The translations under genes were made by a program, and so were the position numbers. A stretch of DNA of 64,000 bases from the NCBI RefSeq assembly GCF_009909185.1, contig NZ_JAAAMV010000013.1, positions 1 to 64,000 on the forward strand, given 5' to 3'. How positions within the stretch are numbered: the first letter of the stretch is position 1; every line of letters begins with the position of its first letter. A model generated the notes under the pieces. The model searched no databases. It had not been told where the DNA came from and worked only from the letters and a program-made list of their open reading frames with translations. Source of the DNA: Paenibacillus glycinis (lineage in GTDB: Bacteria; Bacillota; Bacilli; Paenibacillales; Paenibacillaceae). Positions 8,472-16,986 of the stretch are shown piece by piece.

Positions 8472-9134
8472 CTACCGCCGATAAACCCCGTACTTCACCA
8501 TATCGATGAACGCGTCGCTTTCCGCGATCAGCATCGCTTGCAGGGCTTCGTTCGTATAGTCCCCGCTGCGCGACAGCTGCAGGTACTTCGCGGAATATTG
8601 GTTCAGCACCATCATGACCATGTTGAATACCTTCTCCGGCGTGACGCCTTCGCGGAGCGGGCCGGACGCGAGCAGATCGGTCTTGAAAATGCCGTTCAGC
8701 ATGCTCGGCTCGGTGTATGCCGAGCGATAATCTGCGAAATGCGCGTCCAGCTCCGCCTTCAGCGCTTTGGGCGGATGGACGATGGCCCGCTGCACCATCT
8801 CCGACTCCGGCAGGAACCGCAAGTTCACCCGCTGCTTGGCGAGCATGATCGCTTTGAGCCGGTCGAAGAACTCCGTTTCCGAGATGGCGTTCACTTCCTC
8901 CATCGTCCGCTCGACCAACAGCTGCGTGGCATGCTTGACCGAAGCCAGAAATAAATTCTTTTTGCTTTTGAAATAATGAAACAGAATCCCTTTGGAGATG
9001 CCCGCGCGGGCGGTCATGATATCCGTCGAAGCATTGTCGTAGCCATGCTTGGCGAATTCTTCGATGCAGACGGTCAGGATGAGCGCCTGCTTCTCTTCAG
9101 GCAGCTTCGCGAAAGCGGGATACAAGCCCTTCAC
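8472..9134 (-). CDS. TetR-family transcriptional repressor
   Basis: 220 residues. The N-terminal 60 residues contain the TetR helix-turn-helix (AFAKHGYDNAS-T--IMTARAGISKGILFHYFKSKKNLF). The rest is a helical ligand-binding and dimerisation domain. It is the last gene of a three-gene operon with an ABC-2 exporter, 14 bases after the permease. The operon promoter carries two TTGACTCGCT(A/G)GTCAA palindromes, so this protein most likely represses its own operon and is released by a substrate of the exporter. The operator assignment is inference from position and symmetry. Confidence 0.9.
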   Translation of the reverse strand: MKGLYPAFAKLPEEKQALILTVCIEEFAKHGYDNASTDIMTARAGISKGILFHYFKSKKNLFLASVKHATQLLVERTMEEVNAISETEFFDRLKAIMLAKQRVNLRFLPESEMVQRAIVHPPKALKAELDAHFADYRSAYTEPSMLNGIFKTDLLASGPLREGVTPEKVFNMVMMVLNQYSAKYLQLSRSGDYTNEALQAMLIAESDAFIDMVKYGVYRR

Positions 9135-9148
9135 CTCGGTTCCATGCG

Positions 9149-9946
9149 TTAGACGGCGATGTCTTTTTTATTATAATACCAGTACGAGGCCAGGAAGCAA
9201 CCGGCGATCGCGATCGCCATGATGCCGGCGTAGAGCGGATGAAAGCTGCGCTCCGTGATGATCTGAGCGGAGTCGGCGTATTTGAACGGAGTGACGTACT
9301 TCAGCCAGGACAGCCGGTCGGATAGGCCCGCCGCTACGCTGAGGAAATACATGATGAACACCGTGCCGAGCGACATGGACACGATCGAACGCGTCCGGCG
9401 CGCGACCGCCGAGAACAGGAACGCGATGCCGGCGAACGTCAGGTGCATCATCAGCACGGCGAGCTCCAGCAGGAAGAACGCCTTGTACGACAGATCCTCG
9501 CCATGCGCCAGCTGAAATCCGGCAAAGCTTGCCGCGACGATGACCGCGTTGAACAGGAGCACGTTCGCCATGGCGGCAAGCCATTTGTGCACGATGATCG
9601 TCGGCCGCGAGACCGGTAGCGCCAGCAGAAATTCGGCCGTCTTCTCGTTCTGCTCCTTGGCCACGATGCCGGAGGCCAGCAAGGCCGCGTAAATGCTGCC
9701 GAGCAGCGTCGTCATGAGGTGAATCTCGATGCCGTAGAAGCCGAGCAGCGTGCCGAGGCTGAGCCGATCCATGCCGAACGCCTTTTGCATGCCCTCGGGC
9801 ACGGCGTTCATAAGGTTATCCATGTCCTGCTGCTGCTTCGCCATCGAAGGGAAGATGCCGAGATACAGGAAGATGATGCCCGCGATGATAATGCTCCAGA
9901 TAATCAAGCCCCGCAAATTCCGTTTGAACTCTCTTCTGAACAGCAT
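9149..9946 (-). CDS. ABC-2 type transporter permease
   Basis: 265 residues with six hydrophobic segments: near 13-33, 75-95, 120-140, 155-180, 190-212 and 240-258. The large soluble loop after the first segment and the conserved block around KEQNEKTAEFLLALPVSR are typical of ABC-2 (drug or lantibiotic type) exporters. It would form the membrane channel for the ATPase encoded 14 bases upstream. The substrate cannot be told from sequence; regulation by a TetR protein suggests a toxic compound. Confidence 0.87.
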   Translation of the reverse strand: MLFRREFKRNLRGLIIWSIIIAGIIFLYLGIFPSMAKQQQDMDNLMNAVPEGMQKAFGMDRLSLGTLLGFYGIEIHLMTTLLGSIYAALLASGIVAKEQNEKTAEFLLALPVSRPTIIVHKWLAAMANVLLFNAVIVAASFAGFQLAHGEDLSYKAFFLLELAVLMMHLTFAGIAFLFSAVARRTRSIVSMSLGTVFIMYFLSVAAGLSDRLSWLKYVTPFKYADSAQIITERSFHPLYAGIMAIAIAGCFLASYWYYNKKDIAV

Positions 9947-9960
9947 GCGCTCACGCTCCG

Positions 9961-10845
9961 TTAGTTCGTGTAATAATGCAGGAATATCTCGTCAAGCGAA
10001 GGCTCTTCGATCAAGATATCGGTGAACGGACAGCCGGCGATGCCCTGCACGAAGGCTTTCATATCCCCGTCGTAGAGCAGTTTCAGGTGCGTGGTGCCGA
10101 TCCTCTCCCGTCTGACGATGCCGGCGATGGCGGACAGATCGATCTCGTCCGGCTGCCGCGCCGTGAGCGTGATATGCCGGAGATTGTTGCGCATCAGGTT
10201 CTCGACCGATTCGACTTTGATCAGCGACCCGTCCTTGATGATCGCGACGCGGTCGCACATCCGCTGGACCTCGCTCAGGATATGCGAGGAGAAGAATATC
10301 GTCGTCCCTTTGGCGCGTTCCTCCTTCAACAGCTCGAAGAACGTATTCTGCATCAAGGGATCGAGCCCGCCGGTCGGTTCGTCCAGGATCAGCAGCTTGG
10401 GCTCGTGAAGCAGCGCTTGCGCGATGCCGACCTTCTTCCGGTTGCCGAAGGAGAGGTCTTCGATCTTGCGGTTCAGGTCGAGATCGAGACGTCCCGCGAG
10501 GTCCGCGATCCGCTTCTCGTTGCGGCAGCGATGGAAGGCCGCTGCGAAGCGGAGCAAGTCGACGACTTTCATGTCGTCGTAGTAGAACACCTCCGAGGGC
10601 AGGTAGCCGATCTGCCGCCGGATGTCGAGCGACTGCGTCACGACGTCCTTGCCGAAAATGCTGGCGCTGCCGGAGGTCGGGAAAATGATGTTCAGCAGCG
10701 TGCGGATCGTCGTGCTCTTGCCGGCGCCGTTCGGCCCGATGAAGCCGAACACCTCGCCCTCTTCGATGGCGAAGGTGATGCCGGAGATACCGCGGCGTTT
10801 GCCGTAGGTCTTGGTCAGCCCTTCGATGTTCACGATCGGTTTCAT
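9961..10845 (-). CDS. ABC transporter ATP-binding protein
   Basis: 294 residues from the ATG at 10845, which has AAGGAGG about 9 bases upstream. The longer frame starting at 10869 lacks one. Walker A GPNGAGKST, the Q-loop region RRQIGYLPSEV, a signature LSFGNRKKVGIAQALLHEP (with SFGNR in place of the usual SGGQ) and Walker B LLILDEPTGGLDPL are all present, and the switch histidine lies in FFSSHIL. The C-terminal 80 residues are the usual extension of ABC-2 exporter ATPases. It is the first gene of the operon. Confidence 0.92.
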   Translation of the reverse strand: MKPIVNIEGLTKTYGKRRGISGITFAIEEGEVFGFIGPNGAGKSTTIRTLLNIIFPTSGSASIFGKDVVTQSLDIRRQIGYLPSEVFYYDDMKVVDLLRFAAAFHRCRNEKRIADLAGRLDLDLNRKIEDLSFGNRKKVGIAQALLHEPKLLILDEPTGGLDPLMQNTFFELLKEERAKGTTIFFSSHILSEVQRMCDRVAIIKDGSLIKVESVENLMRNNLRHITLTARQPDEIDLSAIAGIVRRERIGTTHLKLLYDGDMKAFVQGIAGCPFTDILIEEPSLDEIFLHYYTN

Positions 10846-10884
10846 GAGAATGCCTCCTTCCAAGCTCAAGGGAAGACAAGTTAA

Positions 10885-10933
10885 TTGACTCGCTGGTCAA
10901 TTCATTTATATGCCAAATTGACTCGCTAGTCAA
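10885..10933 (-). promoter_or_regulatory. Promoter of the exporter operon with two TetR-type operators
   Basis: Two near-identical palindromes, TTGACTCGCTGGTCAA (10885-10900) and TTGACTCGCTAGTCAA (10918-10933), start 33 bases apart, close to three helical turns. Read on the minus strand, the second supplies the -35 hexamer TTGACT (10933-10928). A 17-base spacer leads to TATAAA (10910-10905). The first palindrome lies just downstream of the -10. Binding of a TetR dimer at either site would block RNA polymerase. Confidence 0.82.
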
Positions 10934-11000
10934 TAGGGAGTTGGTTGAGTTTTCTGACAAAACAAACAACTAACGGGTGGCAAAGAAAAACATTTGGATC

Positions 11001-11058
11001 GAAAACGAACCGAAACACGAACTATAACTTATAATTAGTATTTAATGTTCGTGTTTTC
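11001..11058 (+). promoter_or_regulatory. PurR box pair upstream of the pur operon
   Basis: AAACACGAACTAT at 11013-11025 and, inverted, AATGTTCGTGTTT at 11046-11058 both fit the B. subtilis PurBox pattern (AWWWCCGAACWWT) around the core CGAAC. They face each other with 20 bases between them. A third CGAAC core (AAAACGAAC) lies at 11002-11010. Boxes of this kind bind the PurR repressor, which is relieved by PRPP. The second box ends six bases before the -35 hexamer. No purR gene is in the window. Confidence 0.72.
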
Positions 11059-11063
11059 GCGTT

Positions 11064-11092
11064 GACATTCCACGTTAGGATTGATAAACTAG
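11064..11092 (+). promoter_or_regulatory. Promoter of the pur operon
   Basis: TTGACA at 11064-11069, a 17-base spacer and TAAACT at 11087-11092. A TG at 11084-11085 makes it an extended -10 element, which would compensate for the imperfect hexamer. Confidence 0.72.
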
Positions 11093-11123
11093 ACGTAGCT
11101 AATAACAAAAATTTTGTCGATGA

Positions 11124-11192
11124 AGCTCGTATATCCTTGGGAATCAGGCCCGAGAGTATCTACCCGAGAACCTCAATTTTCGGACTACGAGA
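11124..11192 (+). promoter_or_regulatory. Purine riboswitch aptamer of the pur operon
   Basis: P1 CTCGTA/TACGAG encloses P2 (TTGGG/CCCGA), the J2/3 segment AGTATCTACC and P3 (CCGAGAA/TTTTCGG). The 3' end GGACTACGAG has C at the specificity position, so guanine or hypoxanthine is the expected ligand. Both tertiary loops differ from the usual form: L2 is AATCAGG and L3 is CCTCAA in place of CCGTAAA, although the GG and CC that bridge the loops are kept. It stands between promoter and purE, as in B. subtilis. Confidence 0.87.
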
Positions 11193-11319
11193 CCATGCAA
11201 TGAAGAGCCAGGTTGCCGCCAAGACGGGGCAGCCTGATGTTGTCTTTACCGTTCTTGCATACCATCCTGTTCGCATGGGATGGAACGGGCGGAAAGAACT
11301 TCGCCGCAGGTCTTGTCAG

Positions 11320-11365
11320 ATCCCGAAGCATTCCAGGTTTGGAACGGTGCTGAGGGATTTTTTTT
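11320..11365 (+). terminator. Leader terminator of the pur operon (riboswitch expression platform)
   Basis: ATCCC/GGGAT closes an inner AGCATTCC stem that pairs with GGAA and TGCT across a small bulge. Eight T residues follow. It ends 39 bases before purE and about 130 bases after the aptamer. Confidence 0.82.
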
Positions 11366-11404
11366 CGGGTTTCTTCTATATAACGCAAAGGTGGTCATCA
11401 GCGA

Positions 11405-11890
11405 ATGTCGGTACAAGTGGGCGTCATCATGGGCAGCAAGTCGGATTGGGACACGATGAAACTAGCCTGTGACGTGCTGGACGAGTTGCAAATTCCGTAC
11501 GAGAAGAAGGTCGTTTCGGCTCACCGGACGCCGGATCTGATGTTCGAATACGCGGAAACCGCCGCGGAGCGCGGTTTGAAAGTCATCATAGCGGGTGCAG
11601 GCGGCGCTGCACATTTGCCCGGCATGGTCGCAGCCAAAACGATCCTGCCGGTTATTGGCGTTCCCGTCAAATCGTCGAATTTGAACGGGCTCGATTCGCT
11701 GCTGTCCATCGTTCAGATGCCGGGCGGCATTCCGGTGGCGACGGTCGCGATCGGCAACGCCGGCGGCACCAACGCCGGATTGCTGGCCGGCCAGATCATC
11801 GGCGCGTTCGACGCCGGCGTGCAGGCGCGCGTGCAGGCGCGGCGCGACCGGATTCAGCGCGAAGTGCTGGAAAGCAGTGAGACGCTATGA
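11405..11890 (+). CDS. purE: N5-carboxyaminoimidazole ribonucleotide mutase
   Basis: 161 residues. It rearranges N5-CAIR (made by PurK) to CAIR in IMP synthesis. The class I PurE marks are present: GSKSD at 10-14, SAHRTP at 38-43 with H40, and [12 protein letters not shown] at 63-74. AAAGGTGG lies 8-9 bases before the ATG. It is first in the 12-gene operon and overlaps purK by four bases (ATGA), which suggests translational coupling. Confidence 0.97.
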   Translation: MSVQVGVIMGSKSDWDTMKLACDVLDELQIPYEKKVVSAHRTPDLMFEYAETAAERGLKVIIAGAGGAAHLPGMVAAKTILPVIGVPVKSSNLNGLDSLLSIVQMPGGIPVATVAIGNAGGTNAGLLAGQIIGAFDAGVQARVQARRDRIQREVLESSETL

Positions 11891-13056
11891 GTAGAGCTGC
11901 GAACGGCGCGAAGATCGTTTTGCCGGGATCGACGATCGGCATTCTGGGCGGCGGGCAGCTGGGACGGATGATGGCGAATGCGGGCAGCGCGATGGGGTAC
12001 CGGTTCGTGGCGCTGGATCCGACGCCGGATGCGCCGTGCGGGCAGGTCGCGCAGCAGATCGTCGCGGCCTACGACGATCGCGATGCCGCATCGGAGCTGG
12101 CGAAGCGCGCGGATGTCATCACCTACGAATTCGAGAACGTCGACGCCGGCGTGGCCGCCATGCTGATGGAGCAGTCGTACGTGCCGCAAGGCAGCGAGCT
12201 GCTGTACACGACGCAGCATCGCCTGCGCGAGAAGCGCGCGATCGAAGCGGCTGGCGCGAAGGTGGCGCCTTATGCGGAGGTTCGCAGCGCGGACGAACTG
12301 CGCGAGGCGGCGGGACGGTTCGGACTCCCTTGCGTGCTCAAAACCGCGATGGGCGGTTACGACGGCAAAGGGCAGTGGGTCATTCGCAGCGAAGCCGAGA
12401 TCGACGAGGCGTTCGAGACGTTGAACCGCGCGGGCACGGAGCTTGTCGTGGAACAGTTCATCCGGTTTCGGAAAGAGCTGTCCGTCATTGCGGCGCGCAG
12501 CACCCAGGGCGAGATTCGCACGTTTCCGGCGGCGGAGAATATCCACGTCGACAACATTTTGCATCTGTCCATCGTGCCTGCCCGCATCGACGAAGCGCTG
12601 CAGCGGGAAGCGGAGCGACTGGCGGCGCGGATCGCGGAAGGACTCGGCGCCGTCGGCTTGATCGCGGTGGAGCTGTTCCTGACGGAAGACGGCGAGCTGT
12701 TCGTGAACGAGCTGGCCCCGCGTCCGCATAACAGCGGCCACTATACGATGGAGGCATGCAGGACATCGCAGTTCGAGCAGCATGTGCGCGCGGTATGCGG
12801 GCTGCCGCTCGGCGACACGTCGCTGCTGACGCCGGTGGTCATGGTGAACGTGCTCGGCGAGCACGTGGAGCCGCTGCTGGAGCTGGTCGCGAAGCAGGAT
12901 GCTTCGGCCGCCCGATTGGGCGTCGCGCCTAAAATTCATCTATATGGGAAACATGAAGCCAAAACGAAACGCAAAATGGGACATGTCAACGTGCTCGCGG
13001 AGAATGCGGAGCAAGCGCTGGCATGGATTTCCGAAACGAATATTTGGAGGGTTTAA
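11887..13056 (+). CDS. purK: 5-(carboxyamino)imidazole ribonucleotide synthase
   Basis: 389 residues of the ATP-grasp superfamily. It uses ATP and bicarbonate to carboxylate AIR to N5-[15 protein letters not shown] lies at residues 18-28. The ATP-grasp core contains [12 protein letters not shown] near 155-166, and [13 protein letters not shown] near 277-289 is the metal and substrate loop. The start overlaps the purE stop. Presence of PurK with class I PurE indicates the two-step bacterial route to CAIR. Confidence 0.97.
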   Translation: MSRAANGAKIVLPGSTIGILGGGQLGRMMANAGSAMGYRFVALDPTPDAPCGQVAQQIVAAYDDRDAASELAKRADVITYEFENVDAGVAAMLMEQSYVPQGSELLYTTQHRLREKRAIEAAGAKVAPYAEVRSADELREAAGRFGLPCVLKTAMGGYDGKGQWVIRSEAEIDEAFETLNRAGTELVVEQFIRFRKELSVIAARSTQGEIRTFPAAENIHVDNILHLSIVPARIDEALQREAERLAARIAEGLGAVGLIAVELFLTEDGELFVNELAPRPHNSGHYTMEACRTSQFEQHVRAVCGLPLGDTSLLTPVVMVNVLGEHVEPLLELVAKQDASAARLGVAPKIHLYGKHEAKTKRKMGHVNVLAENAEQALAWISETNIWRV

Positions 13057-13059
13057 TCG

Positions 13060-14355
13060 ATGCTACAGCGTTACAGCAGACCGGAAATGAGAGCGATCTG
13101 GACCGAAGAGAACAAATTCAAAGCATGGCTCGAAGTGGAGCTTTGCGCGTGCGAGGCTTGGGTGGAGCTTGGCGTGATCCCGCGCGAGGACGTCGCGGCG
13201 CTGCGCGAGAAAGCGACGTTCGACATCGACCGCATCAACGAGATCGAGCTGGAAACGCGCCATGACGTGATCGCCTTCACGCGCGCGGTATCCGAGACGG
13301 TCGGCCCCGAGCGCAAATGGGTGCACTACGGCCTGACGTCGACGGACGTCGTCGATACGGCGACGGGCTATCTGCTGCTGCAAGCGAACGAGATCCTCGA
13401 GAAAGACATCGAGAACTTCATCGACATCCTCCGCGGCCAAGCGGTTACGTATAAAGACACGGCCATGATGGGCCGTACGCACGGCGTGCATGCCGAGCCG
13501 ACGACCTTCGGCCTCAAGCTCGCCCTGTGGTACGAAGAAATGAAACGGAACCTGGAGCGCTTCCGCCATGCGGCGAACGGCGTGCAGTTCGGCAAAATCT
13601 CCGGCGCGGTCGGCACGTACGCCAACATCGACCCGTTCGTCGAAGAATTCACCTGCCGCAAGCTCGGCATCACGCCGGCGCCGATCTCGACGCAGACGCT
13701 GCAGCGCGACCGCCACGCGGAATACATGGCGACGCTGGCGCTGATCGCCACGTCGCTCGACAAGTTCGCGACCGAGATCCGCGCCCTGCAGAAGAGCGAA
13801 TTCCGCGAGGTGGAAGAGCCGTTCGCGAAGGGACAGAAAGGCTCGTCCGCGATGCCGCACAAACGCAACCCGATCGGCTGCGAGAACATTTCCGGCCTGT
13901 CCCGCGTCATCCGCGGCCACATGCTGACGGCGTACGAGAACGTCACGCTGTGGCATGAGCGCGACATCAGCCACTCCTCGGCGGAGCGCGTCATCCTGCC
14001 GGACGCGACGATGCTGCTAAACTACATGCTGAACCGTCTGGGCAACATCCTGAAGAACCTCCAGGTGTTCCCGGAAAACATGAAACGCAACATGCAGCGC
14101 ACGTTCGGCGTGCCGTTCTCCGGCCGCGTCATGACGAAGCTGATCGACAAGGGCCTCAGCCGCGAGCAGGCTTACGATACCGTGCAGCCGCGCGCGATGC
14201 AGGCGTGGGAAGAGCAGCGCCAATTCCGCGACATCATCGAGTCGACGCCGGAGATCACGAGCAAGCTGTCCGCCGAAGAGATCGCCGACTGCTTCAACCC
14301 GGCGTGGCATTTGAAACACGTGGATACGATTTTCAAGCGGCTTGAATTGATTTAA
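13060..14355 (+). CDS. purB: Adenylosuccinate lyase
   Basis: 431 residues, as in B. subtilis. It removes fumarate both from SAICAR in IMP synthesis and from adenylosuccinate in AMP synthesis. The family signature [11 protein letters not shown] stands near residues 261-271 with the flexible catalytic serines. TSTDVVDTA and [14 protein letters not shown] carry the other active-site residues. TTTGGAGGG lies 10 bases before the ATG and only three bases separate it from purK. Confidence 0.97.
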   Translation: MLQRYSRPEMRAIWTEENKFKAWLEVELCACEAWVELGVIPREDVAALREKATFDIDRINEIELETRHDVIAFTRAVSETVGPERKWVHYGLTSTDVVDTATGYLLLQANEILEKDIENFIDILRGQAVTYKDTAMMGRTHGVHAEPTTFGLKLALWYEEMKRNLERFRHAANGVQFGKISGAVGTYANIDPFVEEFTCRKLGITPAPISTQTLQRDRHAEYMATLALIATSLDKFATEIRALQKSEFREVEEPFAKGQKGSSAMPHKRNPIGCENISGLSRVIRGHMLTAYENVTLWHERDISHSSAERVILPDATMLLNYMLNRLGNILKNLQVFPENMKRNMQRTFGVPFSGRVMTKLIDKGLSREQAYDTVQPRAMQAWEEQRQFRDIIESTPEITSKLSAEEIADCFNPAWHLKHVDTIFKRLELI

Positions 14356-14390
14356 AGGACAGACTCCGTATGCGAAAACATCTTCCGATC

Positions 14391-14458
14391 GCTGGTGTAC
14401 CCGGAATTTTTTTTGAATTTATCCTATGCGGGAGAATTCCGGGTACAAAGGCGATCGC
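14391..14458 (+). repeat. Structured intergenic repeat, copy A (purB-purC)
   Basis: GCTGGT leads into a perfect 12-bp arm, GTACCCGGAATT (14397-14408), whose complement lies at 14435-14446. The element ends in CAAAGGCGATCGC. The 26-base loop carries a short inner stem (TCC/GGA). Copies B (20718-20783) and, reversed, C (15859-15924) share the same ends and loop layout but have different, still fully paired arms. It fills much of the 187-base purB-purC gap. Confidence 0.8.
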
Positions 14459-14542
14459 TAGCGCTTGTCCAGATCGTTTTCGCCTATTCCGTCTAACGTC
14501 GTTATAAATAAACTAAGCCTAAGGCGCAGGGGGAGAAGAATA

Positions 14543-15430
14543 ATGACGCAAGCATTGTCCACGGCCGCGGAATACATTAAGGCGCCGCTGCTTTATAAAG
14601 GCAAGGTCCGGGAGTTGTATGATTTGGGCGAGCATTTCCTGATCGTCGTGACGGACCGCATCAGCGCGTTCGACTACGTGCTGGACCCGGCCGTGCCCGA
14701 GAAGGGGAACGTGCTGAACCGGCTGTCGGCTTTCTGGTTCGAGCAAACGGCGGACATGATGGCCAATCACGTCGTGCATACGGACGTGTACAAGCTGGGG
14801 GATCTCGTGACGGAGCCGGAATTGCTCAAGAACCGCATCATGGTGTCGAAGAAAGCGGAACGGATCGACATCGAATGCGTCGTGCGCGGCTATATCACGG
14901 GCGGCGGTTGGAGACAATATGTGAAAACATCGGCAATTAACGGCATCGAGCTGCCGGCCGGCATGCGGAAGAACGAGCGTTTCGCGGAACCGCTGTTCAC
15001 GCCCGCGGCGAAGAACGACGTCGGCCACGACGAGGACATTCCGTTCGCGCGCATGCAGGAGCTGGTCGGCGCCGAGCTTGCCACGGAACTTCGCGACAAG
15101 AGCATCCGCCTGTACGAATACGCACGCGCCTTCTGCGAAGAACGCGGCATCATCCTGGCGGACTGCAAATTCGAATTCGGACTCATCGACGGCAAAGTCA
15201 TCCTGATCGACGAAATCTTCACCCCGGACTCCTCCCGTTTCTGGGCCAAGGGAAATTACGGCTACGACATCGAAATCGACAGCATGGACAAAGAACCGGT
15301 CCGCACGTACCTGCTCGGCTCCGATTGGGACCAGAACGGCAAGCCGGACCCGCTGCCGCCATCGGTCGTCCAAGAAACGACGAACCGCTATCTCGCGATC
15401 TACGAAGCGCTGACCGGTAAGTCGCTGTAA
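14543..15430 (+). CDS. purC: SAICAR synthetase
   Basis: 295 residues from the ATG at 14543, with GGGGGAG 8 bases upstream. It joins aspartate to CAIR with ATP to give SAICAR. YKGKVRELYDLG near residue 18 and TDRISAFDYVL near 37 form the ATP site. IECVVRGYITGGGW near 113 and FEFGLIDGKVILIDEIFTPDSSRFW near 212-236 are family blocks. It belongs to the long form of the enzyme, longer than the roughly 240 residues of B. subtilis PurC. Confidence 0.96.
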   Translation: MTQALSTAAEYIKAPLLYKGKVRELYDLGEHFLIVVTDRISAFDYVLDPAVPEKGNVLNRLSAFWFEQTADMMANHVVHTDVYKLGDLVTEPELLKNRIMVSKKAERIDIECVVRGYITGGGWRQYVKTSAINGIELPAGMRKNERFAEPLFTPAAKNDVGHDEDIPFARMQELVGAELATELRDKSIRLYEYARAFCEERGIILADCKFEFGLIDGKVILIDEIFTPDSSRFWAKGNYGYDIEIDSMDKEPVRTYLLGSDWDQNGKPDPLPPSVVQETTNRYLAIYEALTGKSL

Positions 15431-16040
15431 GCGGCTGGGTCCGAGGCTAGAAAATCGTTAGAGGACGCGGCCAAGCATCCTGCATGATGAACATGGGCTC
15501 GATTGTTGCGAAACACCGTGCCGAACACGGTGCACTCGGAGATTCAGCCCGAATTTCGGTAACGATCAGTACCTGCTGAGGTGCCTGGCAAAGGTGGTTT
15601 ATCCTCAGCGAAGATCGCACAGTACAGGCTTGCCATAGCGACTCCAGCGCCGTCCATAACCAACTACACGCGGGACAAGCAAAGATGTTCCGCATCACAT
15701 AAATCGCCAGCGGCGAAAGCCAGCTGACGGCCGGCTCGAAGCAATACCGCAAGTGAGGCGAAGGCCCACGCAGCGCGCATGCCGCTCCCAGAGCATCATG
15801 CAAAATGTTTCCCGGATGGGTGGAGCAAAAAAGTGGTTTGTCGAGTCGGAGAGCGACAGCGGTCGCCTTTGAACGCCGGAAACAACCGAAGGTTCATTGT
15901 TCAAGTTTCCGGCAGTTCAACAGCTGAAAGTTTTCGTCAGAAAACTCTCTTCGGAAGCATAAGCTTGAGACCGACAAATCCACGTTTTGCGGAACACTCC
16001 CATCCAACCAACAACCATTTTCCAGGAGGCGACCCCCCTA
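15431..16040 (+). other. 610-base purC-purS interval without a recognised gene
   Basis: B. subtilis has almost no gap here. The stretch holds a CACCGTG/CACGGTG hairpin at 15514-15532, a CTGAGG/CCTCAG long-range pair near 15572-15606, and the reversed structured repeat C. It ends in the purS binding site. The open frames in it (for example the minus strand of 15447-15803) have no binding site and resemble no family I know. An RNA leader or the remains of an insertion are possible. Confidence 0.5.
15859..15924 (-). repeat. Structured intergenic repeat, copy C (purC-purS, inverted)
   Basis: GCGGTCGCCTTTG, then arm GCCGGAAAC (15875-15883), a 21-base loop with inner AACC/GGTT stem and trailing TTCAA, arm GTTTCCGGC (15905-15913), and the end CAACAGC (15918-15924). 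This is the reverse orientation of copies A and B. The ends and loop match copy B closely while the arm sequence differs but pairs perfectly. Confidence 0.78.
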
Positions 16041-16283
16041 ATGAAGGCTAAAGTCTACGTAACGATCAAAGAAAACGTGCTCGACCCGCAAGGCAGCGCC
16101 GTGCAAGGCGCGCTGCACACGATGGGCTTCGAGGAAGTCGGCAAAGTCCGCATCGGCAAGTATTTGGAGCTGAACCTGAATACGTCCGATCGCGCGGAAG
16201 CGGAAGCACGTTTGACGGCGATGTGCGAGAAATTGCTCGCGAACACGGTCGTTGAAGATTTCCGCTTTGAATTGGAGGGGTAA
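16041..16283 (+). CDS. purS: FGAM synthase, PurS subunit
   Basis: 80 residues from the ATG at 16041 (AGGAGG 11 bases upstream). A longer frame from 15987 adds residues unlike the family. [18 protein letters not shown] and the [12 protein letters not shown] block are typical. PurS is the small subunit that holds PurQ and PurL together and channels ammonia in the Gram-positive FGAM synthase. Its stop is four bases before purQ. Confidence 0.95.
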   Translation: MKAKVYVTIKENVLDPQGSAVQGALHTMGFEEVGKVRIGKYLELNLNTSDRAEAEARLTAMCEKLLANTVVEDFRFELEG

Positions 16284-16287
16284 CACG

Positions 16288-16986
16288 ATGAAGTTCGCGG
16301 TACTCGTATTTCCAGGCTCCAACTGCGACATCGACTGCTACAAGGCGGTCGAGGACACGATCGGCCAAGAGGTCGACTACGTCTGGCACACGGCGACGGA
16401 CCTATCCGGCTATGACGCGATTCTCGTGCCCGGCGGCTTCTCGTACGGCGATTACCTGCGCTGCGGCGCAATCGCGCAATTCGCCCCGGTCATGAACGAA
16501 GTGGTGAAAGCGGCCGAAGCCGGCAAGTTCATCCTCGGCATCTGCAACGGGTTCCAGATCCTGACGGAAGCGGGCCTTCTCCCGGGCGCGCTGCTGCGCA
16601 ACAGCGGCATGAAGTTCATCTGCCGCCAAACGCCGCTCGAGGTCGTGAACAACAAAACGGCCTTCACGAGCCAATACGGCCAAGGCGAGATCATCAACAT
16701 CCCGATCGCGCACGGCGAAGGCAACTACTACTGCGACGACGCGACGCTCGCGCAGCTGGAAGCGAACAACCAAATCGTGTTCCGTTATGCGGGCGACGAC
16801 CATAACCCGAACGGATCGCTTAAAAATATCGCCGGCATCAGCAACGCGCGCGGCAACGTGGTCGGCATGATGCCGCATCCGGAGCGCGCGGTGGATCAGC
16901 TGCTCGGCTCGGAAGACGGCAAACGGATGTTCACATCGATTTTGAACGCATGGAGGGAACAACATGGCGCAGCAGTTAACGGCTAA
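16288..16986 (+). CDS. purQ: FGAM synthase, glutamine amidotransferase subunit
   Basis: 232 residues from the ATG at 16288 behind GGAGGGG. It hydrolyses glutamine to supply ammonia to PurL. VFPGSNCD at the N-terminus, [16 protein letters not shown], the nucleophile motif GICNGFQIL and the MMPHPERA motif with catalytic His are all present. Its 3' end overlaps purL by 23 bases, so the two subunits are probably translated in step. Confidence 0.97.
   Translation: MKFAVLVFPGSNCDIDCYKAVEDTIGQEVDYVWHTATDLSGYDAILVPGGFSYGDYLRCGAIAQFAPVMNEVVKAAEAGKFILGICNGFQILTEAGLLPGALLRNSGMKFICRQTPLEVVNNKTAFTSQYGQGEIINIPIAHGEGNYYCDDATLAQLEANNQIVFRYAGDDHNPNGSLKNIAGISNARGNVVGMMPHPERAVDQLLGSEDGKRMFTSILNAWREQHGAAVNG

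Noticed and set aside
15447-15803. Minus-strand frame of 118 codons in the purC-purS gap
   Set aside because: No binding site, no family resemblance, and it is antisense to the operon. It may be chance in GC-rich sequence.
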